Under the pieces are notes generated by a model that did no database searches, was not told the origin of the DNA, and saw only the letters and a program-made list of their open reading frames with translations. From the NCBI RefSeq assembly GCF_016860545.1, contig NZ_BNEB01000005.1:372001-436000 (forward strand): DNA of 64,000 nt. The letters run 5' to 3'. Shown here one piece after another: positions 15,339-23,673 of the stretch; within the stretch, counting starts at the first letter, position 1; the number at the start of each line of letters is the position of its first letter. Source of the stretch: Streptomyces asoensis (GTDB lineage Bacteria; Actinomycetota; Actinomycetes; Streptomycetales; Streptomycetaceae). Position numbers and translations under genes: made by a program.

Positions 15339-16856
15339 TCAGCCGTCGACCGGCTCGTAGGTGAACCAGTCGAAGTGCACCGCGCCGTCACCGGCGAACA
15401 TGCCGATCACCCGGCCGGTGAAACCTCCCGCCACCTCCGTCGAGAGGTACTTGCCGTCCAGGGAAGCGAGTTCGACCACCGTTCCGTCCGGCTCCTCCAT
15501 GCCGAGCGTGACGGTGTCGGGGCCGGTTCGCGCGTCGGTCAGCTCGCGGACGGCGGCCACCTCGATGCGCAGCACCAGGGGGCCGGGTGCCGCCGGGCGG
15601 GACGCGACGACCGTGCTCAGCGGACCGATACGGGCCAGCACCCGCACCTCGCCGGACGAGACCTCGACGTCGTAGTGATGCTGCTCGTCGAGACGGACGG
15701 CCAGGCCGCCGCGGCCGTCCGCCACGTCGACGAGGGCCCGCACCCGGCACGACCCGTGCTGCTGCCGCCGGCCGAGGAACGTCACGTCCGTCTCGTCGAG
15801 CGATCCGCCCCGCGCCCGCAGGGTGAGCCAGCCGGGCCTCTCCTTGGTGCCGCACGCCTCCGGCGGCCGGTGCCGCAGCGAGATCCAGTGCGGGGCGAGC
15901 TCGTTCAGGTCGAAGTCGTCGCGGTCCGGCACGGCGACCCCGGGCACCAGCGGCCACGGCGGCGCGGGCATCGACGCCGACAGTTCGCCCACGACCGGCC
16001 AGCCGTCGACCCAGTCGACCGGGACCAGGAACGTCTCCCGGCCCAGGACGTGCCACCCCGGGGTCCCCCCGCCGGGCCGCACACCGAGCAGCACCATCCA
16101 CCACGAGCCGTCGGGCCCCTGCACCAGGTCCGCGTGGCCGGTGTTCTGGATCGGGTGGTCGGTGCCCCGGTGGGTCAGGACCGGGTTGTCCGGGCACGGC
16201 TCGAACGGGCCCGTGGGGGTGCGGCCGCGCGCGATCGAGACACCGTGGCAGCGTTCGGTGCCGCCTTCGGCGATGAGCAGGTACCAGTAGTCGCCGATGC
16301 GGTAGAGGTGCGGTGCTTCCGGGGCCTTGGCGCCGGGGGCGCCGGACCAGAGCCGACGGGAAGGGCCGGACGTCTCCCCGGTGTACGGGTCGATACGGAT
16401 CTGGCCGACTCCGGCGGTGGTGCACCAGCAGGTGCCGTCCTCGTCCCAGGCCAGGTCGGGGTCGATGCCCTGGACGCCCGGCAGCCTGACGGGGTCGGAC
16501 CAGGGGCCTGCCGGGTCGGTGGCCGTGAACAGCAGGTTGCCGTCCCCGCTGACGTTGGTGACGATCAGCCAGAACCGCCCGTCGTGATGGCGCAGGGTGG
16601 GGGCGTAGATGCCTCCCGAGGAGGGTGAGTCGAGCGGCAGGCGCAGCTGTTCCGGCCGGTCCAGCACGTTCCCGATCTGCGTCCAGTGCACCAGGTCCCG
16701 GCTGTGGAAGACCGGCACGCCCGGGAAGTACTCGAAACTGGAGCAGACCAGGTAGTAGTCCTCACCGACCCGGCAGACGGACGGGTCGGGATAGAAACCC
16801 GGGATCACCGGATTGCGGACGGTGCTGCGCTGTTCGGGGTTGCTCGACACCCTCAT
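15339..16856 (-). CDS. GH43 beta-xylosidase/alpha-L-arabinofuranosidase
   Basis: A 505-residue GH43 enzyme without signal peptide, so probably cytoplasmic. The five-bladed propeller starts with NPVIPGFYPDPSVCRVGEDYYL (catalytic base Asp in PDPS). The pKa-tuning Asp is in VQGIDPDLAWDEDG and the acid Glu in KAPEAPHLYRIGDYWYLL. A C-terminal beta-sandwich (about residues 320-505, ending FAGDGAVHFDWFTYEPVDG) is as in xylosidase-type GH43 proteins. The ATG at 16856 has GGA upstream. It lies 58 bp downstream of the arabinofuranosidase-like gene on the same strand and probably forms an operon with it. Confidence 0.88.
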   Translation of the reverse strand: MRVSSNPEQRSTVRNPVIPGFYPDPSVCRVGEDYYLVCSSFEYFPGVPVFHSRDLVHWTQIGNVLDRPEQLRLPLDSPSSGGIYAPTLRHHDGRFWLIVTNVSGDGNLLFTATDPAGPWSDPVRLPGVQGIDPDLAWDEDGTCWCTTAGVGQIRIDPYTGETSGPSRRLWSGAPGAKAPEAPHLYRIGDYWYLLIAEGGTERCHGVSIARGRTPTGPFEPCPDNPVLTHRGTDHPIQNTGHADLVQGPDGSWWMVLLGVRPGGGTPGWHVLGRETFLVPVDWVDGWPVVGELSASMPAPPWPLVPGVAVPDRDDFDLNELAPHWISLRHRPPEACGTKERPGWLTLRARGGSLDETDVTFLGRRQQHGSCRVRALVDVADGRGGLAVRLDEQHHYDVEVSSGEVRVLARIGPLSTVVASRPAAPGPLVLRIEVAAVRELTDARTGPDTVTLGMEEPDGTVVELASLDGKYLSTEVAGGFTGRVIGMFAGDGAVHFDWFTYEPVDG

Positions 16857-16914
16857 CGGGTCCTTTCACTGGTGTGCGCGTGCGGAACCCGCCCGCCGGG
16901 CCGGGAGGTCCGGT

Positions 16915-18387
16915 TCAGCGGGCGGGGCGGAGCTGGACGACCACGACGGAGTAGGCGGGAACGGTCTGACGGGTGGCGGTGCCCGTCGTCGTGGAGCCGA
17001 TGGACGTGGCGTTCTTCCGGTAGGAGAAGACCGCCGGGGTGGCCGGGGAGGGAGTGAAGCCGGCGTACGACAGGGTGACGGTCGCGTCGGCGGCGGGATC
17101 CTTGTTGACGAGCATGACGGCGAGGTCACCGCCGGCCCGCCGGACGGCGTGCGCGGACACGGCCGGGGTCGATCCGGCGGCCCGGACCAGCACGTCGCCC
17201 GGTGCGCCCAGCTTGGTGATCATCCGGGTGCCCCAGTAGGGCGGGAAGGGCGTGTCGAGCGCCGGTTCGCAGGAGGCTCCGCTGGACAGGATGCCGCCGT
17301 CGTCGTAGTCCTTGGCCCCCTCGACCGTGGTCACGTGCGTGCAGTCGGTGCCGTTGTGCAGGTTCCACCAGTCGACGGTGAACGCGCCGTTCTCCATCCA
17401 GGTCAGGTACTCGTCCGGCGCGAACAGGCCGTTCGGGGAGGTGTTCTTGTAGGCGTTGGCGTTGACCTCGGTGACCGCGATGCCCACGTTCGGCGCGTTG
17501 CCGCCCGCGTACCGGTCGATCAGCGAGCGCAGGGTGGCCGCCATGCCCGGGATCTCCGCCTGGGGTTTGCCGAGCAGGTCCGCCTGGCTGTTGCCGATCG
17601 GGTAGTGGTGCACGACCACGAAGTCGATCTTCGCTCCGGCGATCGAGAGGACCGTGTGGTTCCAGTCCGCCGGGTCACCGGTGCCCGTGATGCCGTCGGG
17701 CCAGGCACCCGGGGTGGTGAGCACCGCTCCGATGCGGATCGACGCGTCGACGGCCTTCATGGCGGCGGCGTACCGGACGAGGTTCGTCGCGTACGTCGTG
17801 GCGGTCTTGCTCGCGTGGTGATCCGTCTCCCAGGTGGCGCCGTAGAGACCGTTGCCGTAGACCTCGTTGCCGATCTCCCAGTACTTCACCCCGTAGCCCT
17901 TGGTCACGTTGGCGTACCGGACCCAGTCCGCGGCCTCCTCGGGCGTGCCCGAACCGTAGTTGGCGGTGATGATCGGCTGCGCTCCGACGGTGCGTACCGT
18001 GCCCATGAAGGCGTCGAACTCCGTGCCCGGTGCGACGTAGCCGCCTTCGACGGTGTGCGTCTGCCAGTGGTAGCCGTCGGCGTAGCTGCCGCCCGGGTAG
18101 CGGACAGCCCCGGTGCCCGCGTCCTTCAACAGGCCGGGGACGGAGGAGTGGTTCATGTTGCCGTCGTAGACCGCGACGTTCATGCCCACTCCGGTCGCCG
18201 GGACCGTCGCCAGGGCGCGGCCCGCGTCGACCGACACCGAGGCGCTGACCGCGGTGGGAGTGATCGGAGCGACGGGAGCGGCCACCGCCGACGACGGGAC
18301 CGCGATGCCCGGACCTGCCAGGGCGAGTACCAGCGCCGCGGCCGGGCCGGCCGATCGGGCGCGTGACCAGAGTGCCGGCCTCCGCAT
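16915..18387 (-). CDS. Secreted clan GH-A glycosidase, alpha-L-arabinofuranosidase-like
   Basis: A 490-residue secreted enzyme with signal peptide (residues about 1-38, ending AVAAPVAP). The TIM barrel carries GAVRYPGGSYADGYHW, the acid/base motif KYWEIGNEVYGNG and a likely nucleophile Glu in GIAVTEVNANAY. WNLHNGTDCTHV follows, and then a C-terminal beta-domain (LAVMLVNKDPAADATVTLSY). The pattern fits GH51/GH39-type arabinofuranosidases; exact family is uncertain. The ATG at 18387 has AGGAGGAG at 3 nt. A CGAAACTTTCG palindrome lies 96 bp upstream. Confidence 0.75.
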   Translation of the reverse strand: MRRPALWSRARSAGPAAALVLALAGPGIAVPSSAVAAPVAPITPTAVSASVSVDAGRALATVPATGVGMNVAVYDGNMNHSSVPGLLKDAGTGAVRYPGGSYADGYHWQTHTVEGGYVAPGTEFDAFMGTVRTVGAQPIITANYGSGTPEEAADWVRYANVTKGYGVKYWEIGNEVYGNGLYGATWETDHHASKTATTYATNLVRYAAAMKAVDASIRIGAVLTTPGAWPDGITGTGDPADWNHTVLSIAGAKIDFVVVHHYPIGNSQADLLGKPQAEIPGMAATLRSLIDRYAGGNAPNVGIAVTEVNANAYKNTSPNGLFAPDEYLTWMENGAFTVDWWNLHNGTDCTHVTTVEGAKDYDDGGILSSGASCEPALDTPFPPYWGTRMITKLGAPGDVLVRAAGSTPAVSAHAVRRAGGDLAVMLVNKDPAADATVTLSYAGFTPSPATPAVFSYRKNATSIGSTTTGTATRQTVPAYSVVVVQLRPAR

Positions 18388-18482
18388 GAGCTCCTCCTGG
18401 GGGACGTGAGCGAGGCGGATGGAACGAGGACGGCGTTCATGGTCCGCGCGGCTGCGGAGTATCACCAGCCTCCTCGCGCTTG

Positions 18483-18493
18483 CGAAACTTTCG
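18483..18493. promoter_or_regulatory. CGAAACTTTCG operator of the arabinofuranosidase/GH43 operon
   Basis: An 11-bp perfect palindrome CGAAA-C-TTTCG, 96 bp before the arabinofuranosidase start. GAAA/TTTC palindromes of this kind are known upstream of Streptomyces xylanase and arabinosidase genes. The lacI gene lies just beyond. Confidence 0.6.
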
Positions 18494-18664
18494 TTCACTC
18501 ATGGCAGATAGTTTCCGGAGGAGGTTATCGAGGGGCGTCGGGGCGGTCAACGGGCGGAGGGCACGGCGGCGCGGCGGGATGGTGACTGTCCCGCCTGTGC
18601 GGCCGACACCCGACCTGGTGCCGATGCCGGCGCCGGTGCGGGCGTCCGGCGCGGTACGGGCTCC

Positions 18665-18725
18665 GCCCGCAGCCAGGACGCGGTCCGCGGCCGTCGGAAC
18701 GGCCGCGGGCGAGGCGGCTGCGGGC
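18665..18725. terminator. Nested perfect inverted repeat, probable lacI terminator
   Basis: Outer arms GCCCGCAGCC (18665-18674) and GGCTGCGGGC (18716-18725). Inner hairpin CCGCGGCCGT-CGGA-ACGGCCGCGG (18685-18708). Both stems are 10 bp and perfect. It lies 69 bp downstream of the lacI stop. Confidence 0.6.
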
Positions 18726-18793
18726 CGAACGGCCGCCGGGCTGAAGGGCTGTTGACCCGGCCTCCCGGTGCCGGGGCCCGGGACGCCGGTGGG

Positions 18794-19945
18794 TCAGTCC
18801 TTGGGCGGGGCGGTGCTGCCCCGGACCGTGAGCGTGGTCGCGATCTCCAGGCCCACCTGGGGCGCGGCCTCGCCCCGCCCCAGCGTGAGCGCCAGCTCGG
18901 TGGCGGCCACGGCCATCTCGGTCAGGGGCTGGTGGACGGTGGTCAGCGGCGGATCGACCCAGGCCACGACCGGCAGGTCGTCGAAGCCCACGACGCTCAG
19001 GTCGTCGGGGATCCGCAGCCCGGCCTCGCGGGCCGCCTGGTAGACGCCCAGCGCCTGGAGGTCGTTGGCGGCGAAGATCGCGGTGGGGCGTTCCGGCAGC
19101 GCGAGCAGGGCCCTGGCGGCCGTGCACCCGTCCTCGTGGGTGAGCGCGGCGTGCACGACGAGGGCGGGGTCGGCCGGGAGGCCGGCGGCCTGGAGGGCGG
19201 AGCGGTACCCGTGCAGCCGGGCGCAGCAGTACAGCTGGTCCTCGGGGCCGCCGATCATGGCGATGCGCCGGTGACCGAGTTCGGTGAGGTGGCGGGTCGC
19301 GGCCCGACCGCCGGACCAGTTGGTGGCGCCCACGAACGGGACGTCGTCGGGCAGTTCCGTGGCCGGGTCGAAGACGACGAACGGGATCCCCTTCGCCCTC
19401 AGTTGCTCGCGCTCGGCCTCGGAGAGCTGGGCCACGGACAGCACGCAGTTGGGGCGCCTGGACACGGTGTCGTCCCAGGTGGGCTCGCCGGTGTCGTGCA
19501 GCCCGAACTCGGAGACCATGAGACCGACGCGATGCCGGCGGGCCACCCGCTCCACGCCGCGGATGATCTCGATCGCCCACATGTGCTCGAGTTCGCGGAA
19601 CACGAGTTCCACGACGTTGTTCCGGTTGGCGCCCGACGGTTTGCGGTAGCCGTACTCGTTGACCAGGGCCTCGACCCGGGCGCGGGTGTCCGCGGAGACC
19701 CCCGACTTGCCGTTGATCACCTTGGACACGGTCGGGACGGAGACGCCCGCCGATTCGGCGATGTAGGCGATGGTCACCGGCCGGGACGTGTCGCCGCGCT
19801 CCTTGCCGTCGCCGTCCGCCGGATCCACCGGCCCGCCCGCTGCGCTGTCCGCCAAGGTCGCCTTCCCGAGGGTGTGACCGCTCCCTCCGGGCGCGGTTGC
19901 CGCGACGGTCGGGTGAGCCGGGTCGTGTGGGTGTACCCCGGCCAT
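18794..19945 (-). CDS. LacI-family transcriptional regulator of polysaccharide utilisation
   Basis: A 383-residue LacI/GalR repressor. After an unusual disordered N-terminal extension of about 50 residues come the helix-turn-helix and hinge (VTIAYIAESAGVSVPTVSKVING, then VEALVNEYGYRK). A periplasmic-binding-protein-like effector domain follows (AMIGGPEDQLYCCARLHGYRSAL; AIFAANDLQALGVYQAAREAGLRIPDDLSVVGFDDLP). The ATG at 19945 has GGGAG upstream. It is divergent from the GH5 endoglucanase; a GAAACTTTC site lies between them and similar ones before two other hydrolases. Ligand not determinable, plausibly a xylo-, arabino- or cello-oligosaccharide. Confidence 0.88.
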   Translation of the reverse strand: MAGVHPHDPAHPTVAATAPGGSGHTLGKATLADSAAGGPVDPADGDGKERGDTSRPVTIAYIAESAGVSVPTVSKVINGKSGVSADTRARVEALVNEYGYRKPSGANRNNVVELVFRELEHMWAIEIIRGVERVARRHRVGLMVSEFGLHDTGEPTWDDTVSRRPNCVLSVAQLSEAEREQLRAKGIPFVVFDPATELPDDVPFVGATNWSGGRAATRHLTELGHRRIAMIGGPEDQLYCCARLHGYRSALQAAGLPADPALVVHAALTHEDGCTAARALLALPERPTAIFAANDLQALGVYQAAREAGLRIPDDLSVVGFDDLPVVAWVDPPLTTVHQPLTEMAVAATELALTLGRGEAAPQVGLEIATTLTVRGSTAPPKD

Positions 19946-20014
19946 TCTGGCATCTCCCGCCGTCGGACCTGTGGCCCCGGGCACTTCCGCGTGTTAATTT
20001 CTCCGCCGCACGGC

Positions 20015-20027
20015 ACGAAACTTTCCT
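20015..20027. promoter_or_regulatory. GAAACTTTC operator between lacI and GH5
   Basis: GAAACTTTC palindrome at 20017-20025 in the divergent lacI/GH5 region, suited to autoregulation of lacI and control of the endoglucanase. Confidence 0.55.
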
Positions 20028-20140
20028 CAGCTCCCGGTCATGACACGGCCACGACCAGGCCGGCCCGACCACCATGTGCCGGGCGCGTCCGGCGGGGACC
20101 CGCCCGGGTCCGCGCCGCCCCCGACCGGAAGGTGCACGCG

Positions 20141-21883
20141 ATGACGACGAGACCGCCCCGGTTACACCCAGGACGACGCCGGTCCTCCCGTTCCGTGTCC
20201 AGACCCGCCGCGTTGCTCCTGGCGTTCGTCCTGCTGGCGCTGCTGCCCACCACCGCGCGGGCCGACGATCCGCCCGTGCCGCCGCCGAGCGCCCCGGCCG
20301 CCCGCAGCACGGTGGCGGCCATGCAGCCCGGCTGGAACCTCGGGAACACCTACGACGCCATCCCCGACGAGACGTCCTGGGGCAACCCGCCCGTGACCAG
20401 AGCGCTGTTCAAGAAGGTGCGGTCCCAGGGGTTCAAGAGCATCCGGCTGCCCGTCACCTGGGGCATCCACCAGGGCGCCGCCCCCGCCTACGCCACCGAC
20501 CCGGCCTGGACGGCGAAGGTCCGCCGGGTCGCCGACATGGCGCTGGACGAAGGCCTGTACGTCCTGCTGAACATGCACCACGACTCGTGGATGTGGGTCA
20601 ACACCCTCTCCGCGGACCACGACACCGTGCTCGCCCGCTACCGCGCCACCTGGACCCAGATCGCCGCCGAGTTCCGCGACGAGTCGCCGAGGCTGCTGTT
20701 CGAGAGCGTCAACGAGCCGACCTTCAGCGGCACTTCGGGCGACGAGGAGAACTACCGGCTGCTGGCCGAGCTCAACCGGGTGTTCCACGGGATCGTCCGC
20801 GAATCCGGCGGCCGCAACGCGAACCGGCTGCTCGTGCTGCCCACCCTGTACACCAACGCCGACAGCGGCCGGATCGACGCGCTGGCCGCCGAACTCGTCG
20901 CCCTGCACGATCCGATGATCGCCACGACGGTCCACTTCTACGGCTGGTGGCCGTTCAGTGTGAACATCGCCGGCTACACACGGTTCGACGCCACCTCGGA
21001 GCAGGACCTCACCGACACGTTCGACCGGGTGCACACCGCCTTCGTCTCGCGCGGCATCCCGGTCATCATCGGGGAGTACGCCCTGCTGGCCTACGACCAC
21101 AACCGGCCGGGCATCATCGAACGGGGCGAGGTGCGCAAGTACTTCGAGTTCCTCGGCGACGCCGCTCGCAGCCGCAGGCTCACCACCATGCTGTGGGACG
21201 CCGGTCAGTTCCTGGACCGCGGCACCCTGCGCTGGCGCGACCCGGAGCTGTTCGGCCAGATCAGGTCGAGCTGGACGACCCGCTCGGGAACCGCCTCCAG
21301 TGACACGGTGTTCCTCGCCCGGTCGGCTCCGGTCGGCGCCCGGACGCTCACGCTGAACGCCAACGGCACCGACTTCCAGGGCCTGCGGCACGGTTCCCGT
21401 GACCTGGTGCGGGGCCGCGACTACACCGTCTCCGGCGACCGGCTCACCCTGACGGCCGAGGCGCTCACCGAGCTGGCGGGCGACCGCGCGTACGGGGTCG
21501 ACGCGACGATCGAGGCCCGGTTCTCCCGGGGTGTCCCGTGGCGTATCGACGTCATCTCGTACGACGTCCCGGTCCTGTCGGACGCCTCGGGCGACACCGC
21601 CGGACTGACCGTCCCGACGCAGTTCCGCGGGGACAGACTCGCCACCATGGAGGCCAGGTACGACGACGGGAGCAACGCGGGCCCGGCGAGCTGGACCGCC
21701 TATCAGCAGTGGGACACCGCCTTCACGGCCTACACCGATGACGCCGTCAAGCTGACGCCCGACTTCGTGAAGTCCTTGAAGGACGGCTCCGAGGTCACGC
21801 TCACCTTCCACTTCTGGAGCGGCACGTCGGTGACGTACCACGTGGTCAGGTCGGGAGACACCGTGACCGGCACGAGGGCCTGA
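20141..21883 (+). CDS. Secreted multidomain GH5 endo-beta-glucanase
   Basis: A 580-residue secreted cellulase/xyloglucanase-type enzyme. The signal peptide has hydrophobic core AALLLAFVLLALLP and ends at TARA. The GH5 barrel spans about residues 55-370: GWNLGNTYDA, RLPVTWGIH, NMHHDSW, acid/base Glu192 in FESVNEP and nucleophile Glu312 in VIIGEYA. A second domain (about 375-470; SSDTVFLARSAPVGARTLTLNANG) resembles CBM_X2. A third (about 475-580; IDVISYDVPVLSDASG) resembles CBM46. That order is the known GH5_4-CBM_X2-CBM46 layout. The ATG at 20141 has GGAAGG upstream. Confidence 0.85.
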   Translation: MTTRPPRLHPGRRRSSRSVSRPAALLLAFVLLALLPTTARADDPPVPPPSAPAARSTVAAMQPGWNLGNTYDAIPDETSWGNPPVTRALFKKVRSQGFKSIRLPVTWGIHQGAAPAYATDPAWTAKVRRVADMALDEGLYVLLNMHHDSWMWVNTLSADHDTVLARYRATWTQIAAEFRDESPRLLFESVNEPTFSGTSGDEENYRLLAELNRVFHGIVRESGGRNANRLLVLPTLYTNADSGRIDALAAELVALHDPMIATTVHFYGWWPFSVNIAGYTRFDATSEQDLTDTFDRVHTAFVSRGIPVIIGEYALLAYDHNRPGIIERGEVRKYFEFLGDAARSRRLTTMLWDAGQFLDRGTLRWRDPELFGQIRSSWTTRSGTASSDTVFLARSAPVGARTLTLNANGTDFQGLRHGSRDLVRGRDYTVSGDRLTLTAEALTELAGDRAYGVDATIEARFSRGVPWRIDVISYDVPVLSDASGDTAGLTVPTQFRGDRLATMEARYDDGSNAGPASWTAYQQWDTAFTAYTDDAVKLTPDFVKSLKDGSEVTLTFHFWSGTSVTYHVVRSGDTVTGTRA

Positions 21884-22023
21884 CGCCCGTACCACTTGAA
21901 GACGGGCCCGCCCCTCTCGCGCGCCCGTCGCGGGCCGCGCCGCGGCAAAGGGATGCCACGGCGCGGTCGGGTGTCCACGACGAACGGTCTGGCGGGGCCC
22001 CGCCGACGGGACCTCCGGCGAGG

Positions 22024-22725
22024 TCAGGGGCGCGGGGCGCCCGTGCCGTCGAGGCGGAAGACGAGTTCGGCCTCGTCACGCCTGGTGGTGTGCAGGTCCC
22101 AGTACAAGGGGGCGATCTGCTCCGGGCGGGCCGCCTCCACACCCGGAACGACGGAGACACCGATCGAGGAGTCGATGCCGACATGGGCCGCCTGGACGCC
22201 GTCCCCGGCCAGTTCGCCGTGCAGGTTCACCGCCCAGTTGCGCAGCGCCGCGGCGGCCGCGTTCACGTTCGCGACCCTGGGGTCGGGCCGGAGGGAGCCC
22301 GCGCCCGTGGTGTAGAGCAGGGTGCCCGCACCGGCCGCCCGCATCGCGGGCAGGACCGCCTTCGTGGCGGCGAGCGCCCCGTACAGCTGGAAGTTCATCT
22401 CGAACTCCACGTGGGACGGTTCGGTCCCGGCCGGAGCGGTCAGGGTGGTGACACCGAACGAGCCCACCGGGGAGTACTCCAGGACGTCGATGCCGCCGAA
22501 CCTGGCGGACGCGGCGTCGAGCGCGCGGGTGAGACCGGCTCGGTCGAGCACGTCCGCGGGGAAGGCGGCGGCGCCGATGTCCTCGGCGGCGAGCTTGCCG
22601 ACGAGGGCGTCCAGCTTGACCGGGTCGCGGGAGATCAGGGCGACGTCGTAGCCGTGGGCGCCGAAGGTGCGGGCGATGGCCAGGCCCAGCTGCGGGCCGG
22701 CTCCGACGATGGCGATGCTGCTCAT
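22024..22725 (-). CDS. Short-chain dehydrogenase/reductase
   Basis: A 233-residue NAD(P)-dependent SDR-like protein with nucleotide motif IAIVGAGPQLGLAIARTFGAHGYDVALISR. It lacks a clear Tyr-x3-Lys: the usual position reads TTGAGSLRPDPRVANVNAAAAALRNW, so it may be a divergent or non-catalytic SDR. The ATG at 22725 has AAAGGA upstream. It is divergent from a TetR regulator, which probably represses it. Substrate unknown. Confidence 0.75.
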   Translation of the reverse strand: MSSIAIVGAGPQLGLAIARTFGAHGYDVALISRDPVKLDALVGKLAAEDIGAAAFPADVLDRAGLTRALDAASARFGGIDVLEYSPVGSFGVTTLTAPAGTEPSHVEFEMNFQLYGALAATKAVLPAMRAAGAGTLLYTTGAGSLRPDPRVANVNAAAAALRNWAVNLHGELAGDGVQAAHVGIDSSIGVSVVPGVEAARPEQIAPLYWDLHTTRRDEAELVFRLDGTGAPRP

Positions 22726-22799
22726 GGCAGTCCTTTCGCAGGAAGGGAGAAGAAAGGAAGGATGGAAGGGGTGCGGACGCACGGAGAAGCGATATGGAC

Positions 22800-22880
22800 A
22801 GGCCTATCCGTTTCCGGATCCGGAAAGGCCTCTCCGTTTCTCCGGAGCTACCGTACCACCATAAGTGGATAGGTCGATCC
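22800..22880. promoter_or_regulatory. Repeated operator elements between SDR and tetR
   Basis: Direct repeats AGGCCTATCCGTTTC (22800-22814) and AGGCCTCTCCGTTTC (22826-22840), 26 bp apart. A perfect palindrome TTTCCGGATCCGGAAA (22811-22826) spans between them. A third, inverted GGATAGGT (22867-22874) lies close to the tetR start. Confidence 0.55.
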
Positions 22881-22890
22881 GGTTGTTACG

Positions 22891-23598
22891 ATGGCCGGTA
22901 TGACGCCTGGTTCACCGCACTCCGACGGCTCCGCCGCCCCGTCCCTGCGCAGCGACGCCGAGCGCAACCGGGAGCGGATCGTCGCCGCGGCGCGCCGGGT
23001 GTTCGCACGCGACGGTCTGAACGCGTCCATGGCCTCGGTGGCACGTGAGGCGGGCGTGGGCATCGCCACGATCTTCCGGCGCTTCCCCACCAAGGAGGAG
23101 CTGGTCGCCGCCGTCTTCGCCGACCGCATGGACGCGTACGCCGACGCGGTCGCCGTCGCCCTGGAGAACCCCGACCCCTGGCAGGGGTTCGTCGGCTACC
23201 TCGAGACGGCCTGCGCGATGCAGGCGGCCGACTACGGCTTCGCCGACGTCCTGACCATGACCTTCCCCACCGCCGCGGCGATGGAGAAGCGCCGCGACGA
23301 GGCGTACGGGGCGATGGTGGAACTCATCGGCCGCGCCAAGGCGGCGGGCCGCCTCCGGGAGGACTTCGACCCCTCGGACCTGGTCCTGATCCACATGGCC
23401 AACGCCGGTGTCATCAACGCCACCGGCGACGCCGCCCCCGACGCCTGGCGGCGGGTCGTCGCCCTGATGATCCAGTCCCTGGAGGCCCCCGCCCGCGGGT
23501 CCCTGCCCGCCTCTCCCGAGCACGACGCCCTCGAGCGGGCGATGCGCCGCGCCGGTCCGGCGGACCTCACCTCGCCCCGGCGGGGCGAAGGCACCTGA
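22891..23598 (+). CDS. TetR-family transcriptional regulator
   Basis: A 235-residue regulator with N-terminal helix-turn-helix (RERIVAAARRVFARDGLNASMASVAREAGVGIATIFRRFPTKEELVAAVF) and an all-helical ligand domain. The C-terminal 30 residues are extended and probably disordered. Two ATGs (22891, 22900) are possible starts; neither has a strong ribosome-binding site. It is divergent from the SDR gene and likely controls it through the repeats between them. Confidence 0.88.
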   Translation: MAGMTPGSPHSDGSAAPSLRSDAERNRERIVAAARRVFARDGLNASMASVAREAGVGIATIFRRFPTKEELVAAVFADRMDAYADAVAVALENPDPWQGFVGYLETACAMQAADYGFADVLTMTFPTAAAMEKRRDEAYGAMVELIGRAKAAGRLREDFDPSDLVLIHMANAGVINATGDAAPDAWRRVVALMIQSLEAPARGSLPASPEHDALERAMRRAGPADLTSPRRGEGT

Positions 23599-23651
23599 CG
23601 GTCACCGCTCTCGTGCACGGGGCCCGTCACCGGCACGCACCGAGGCCGCTG

Positions 23652-23670
23652 CCCGCGGCGCGGCCGCGGG
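23652..23670. terminator. Hairpin between tetR and the lactonase gene
   Basis: A perfect 8-bp stem CCCGCGGC-GCG-GCCGCGGG between two convergent stops (23598 and 23674). Confidence 0.5.
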
Positions 23671-23673
23671 GCG

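Larger units (their letters stand above)
18388..18793. other. Intergenic region with operator and nested hairpin
   Basis: The 406 bp between the arabinofuranosidase start and the lacI stop hold no credible gene. They contain the CGAAACTTTCG operator (18483-18493), a GAGGAGG tract near 18520 and a large nested inverted repeat (18665-18725). Confidence 0.5.
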
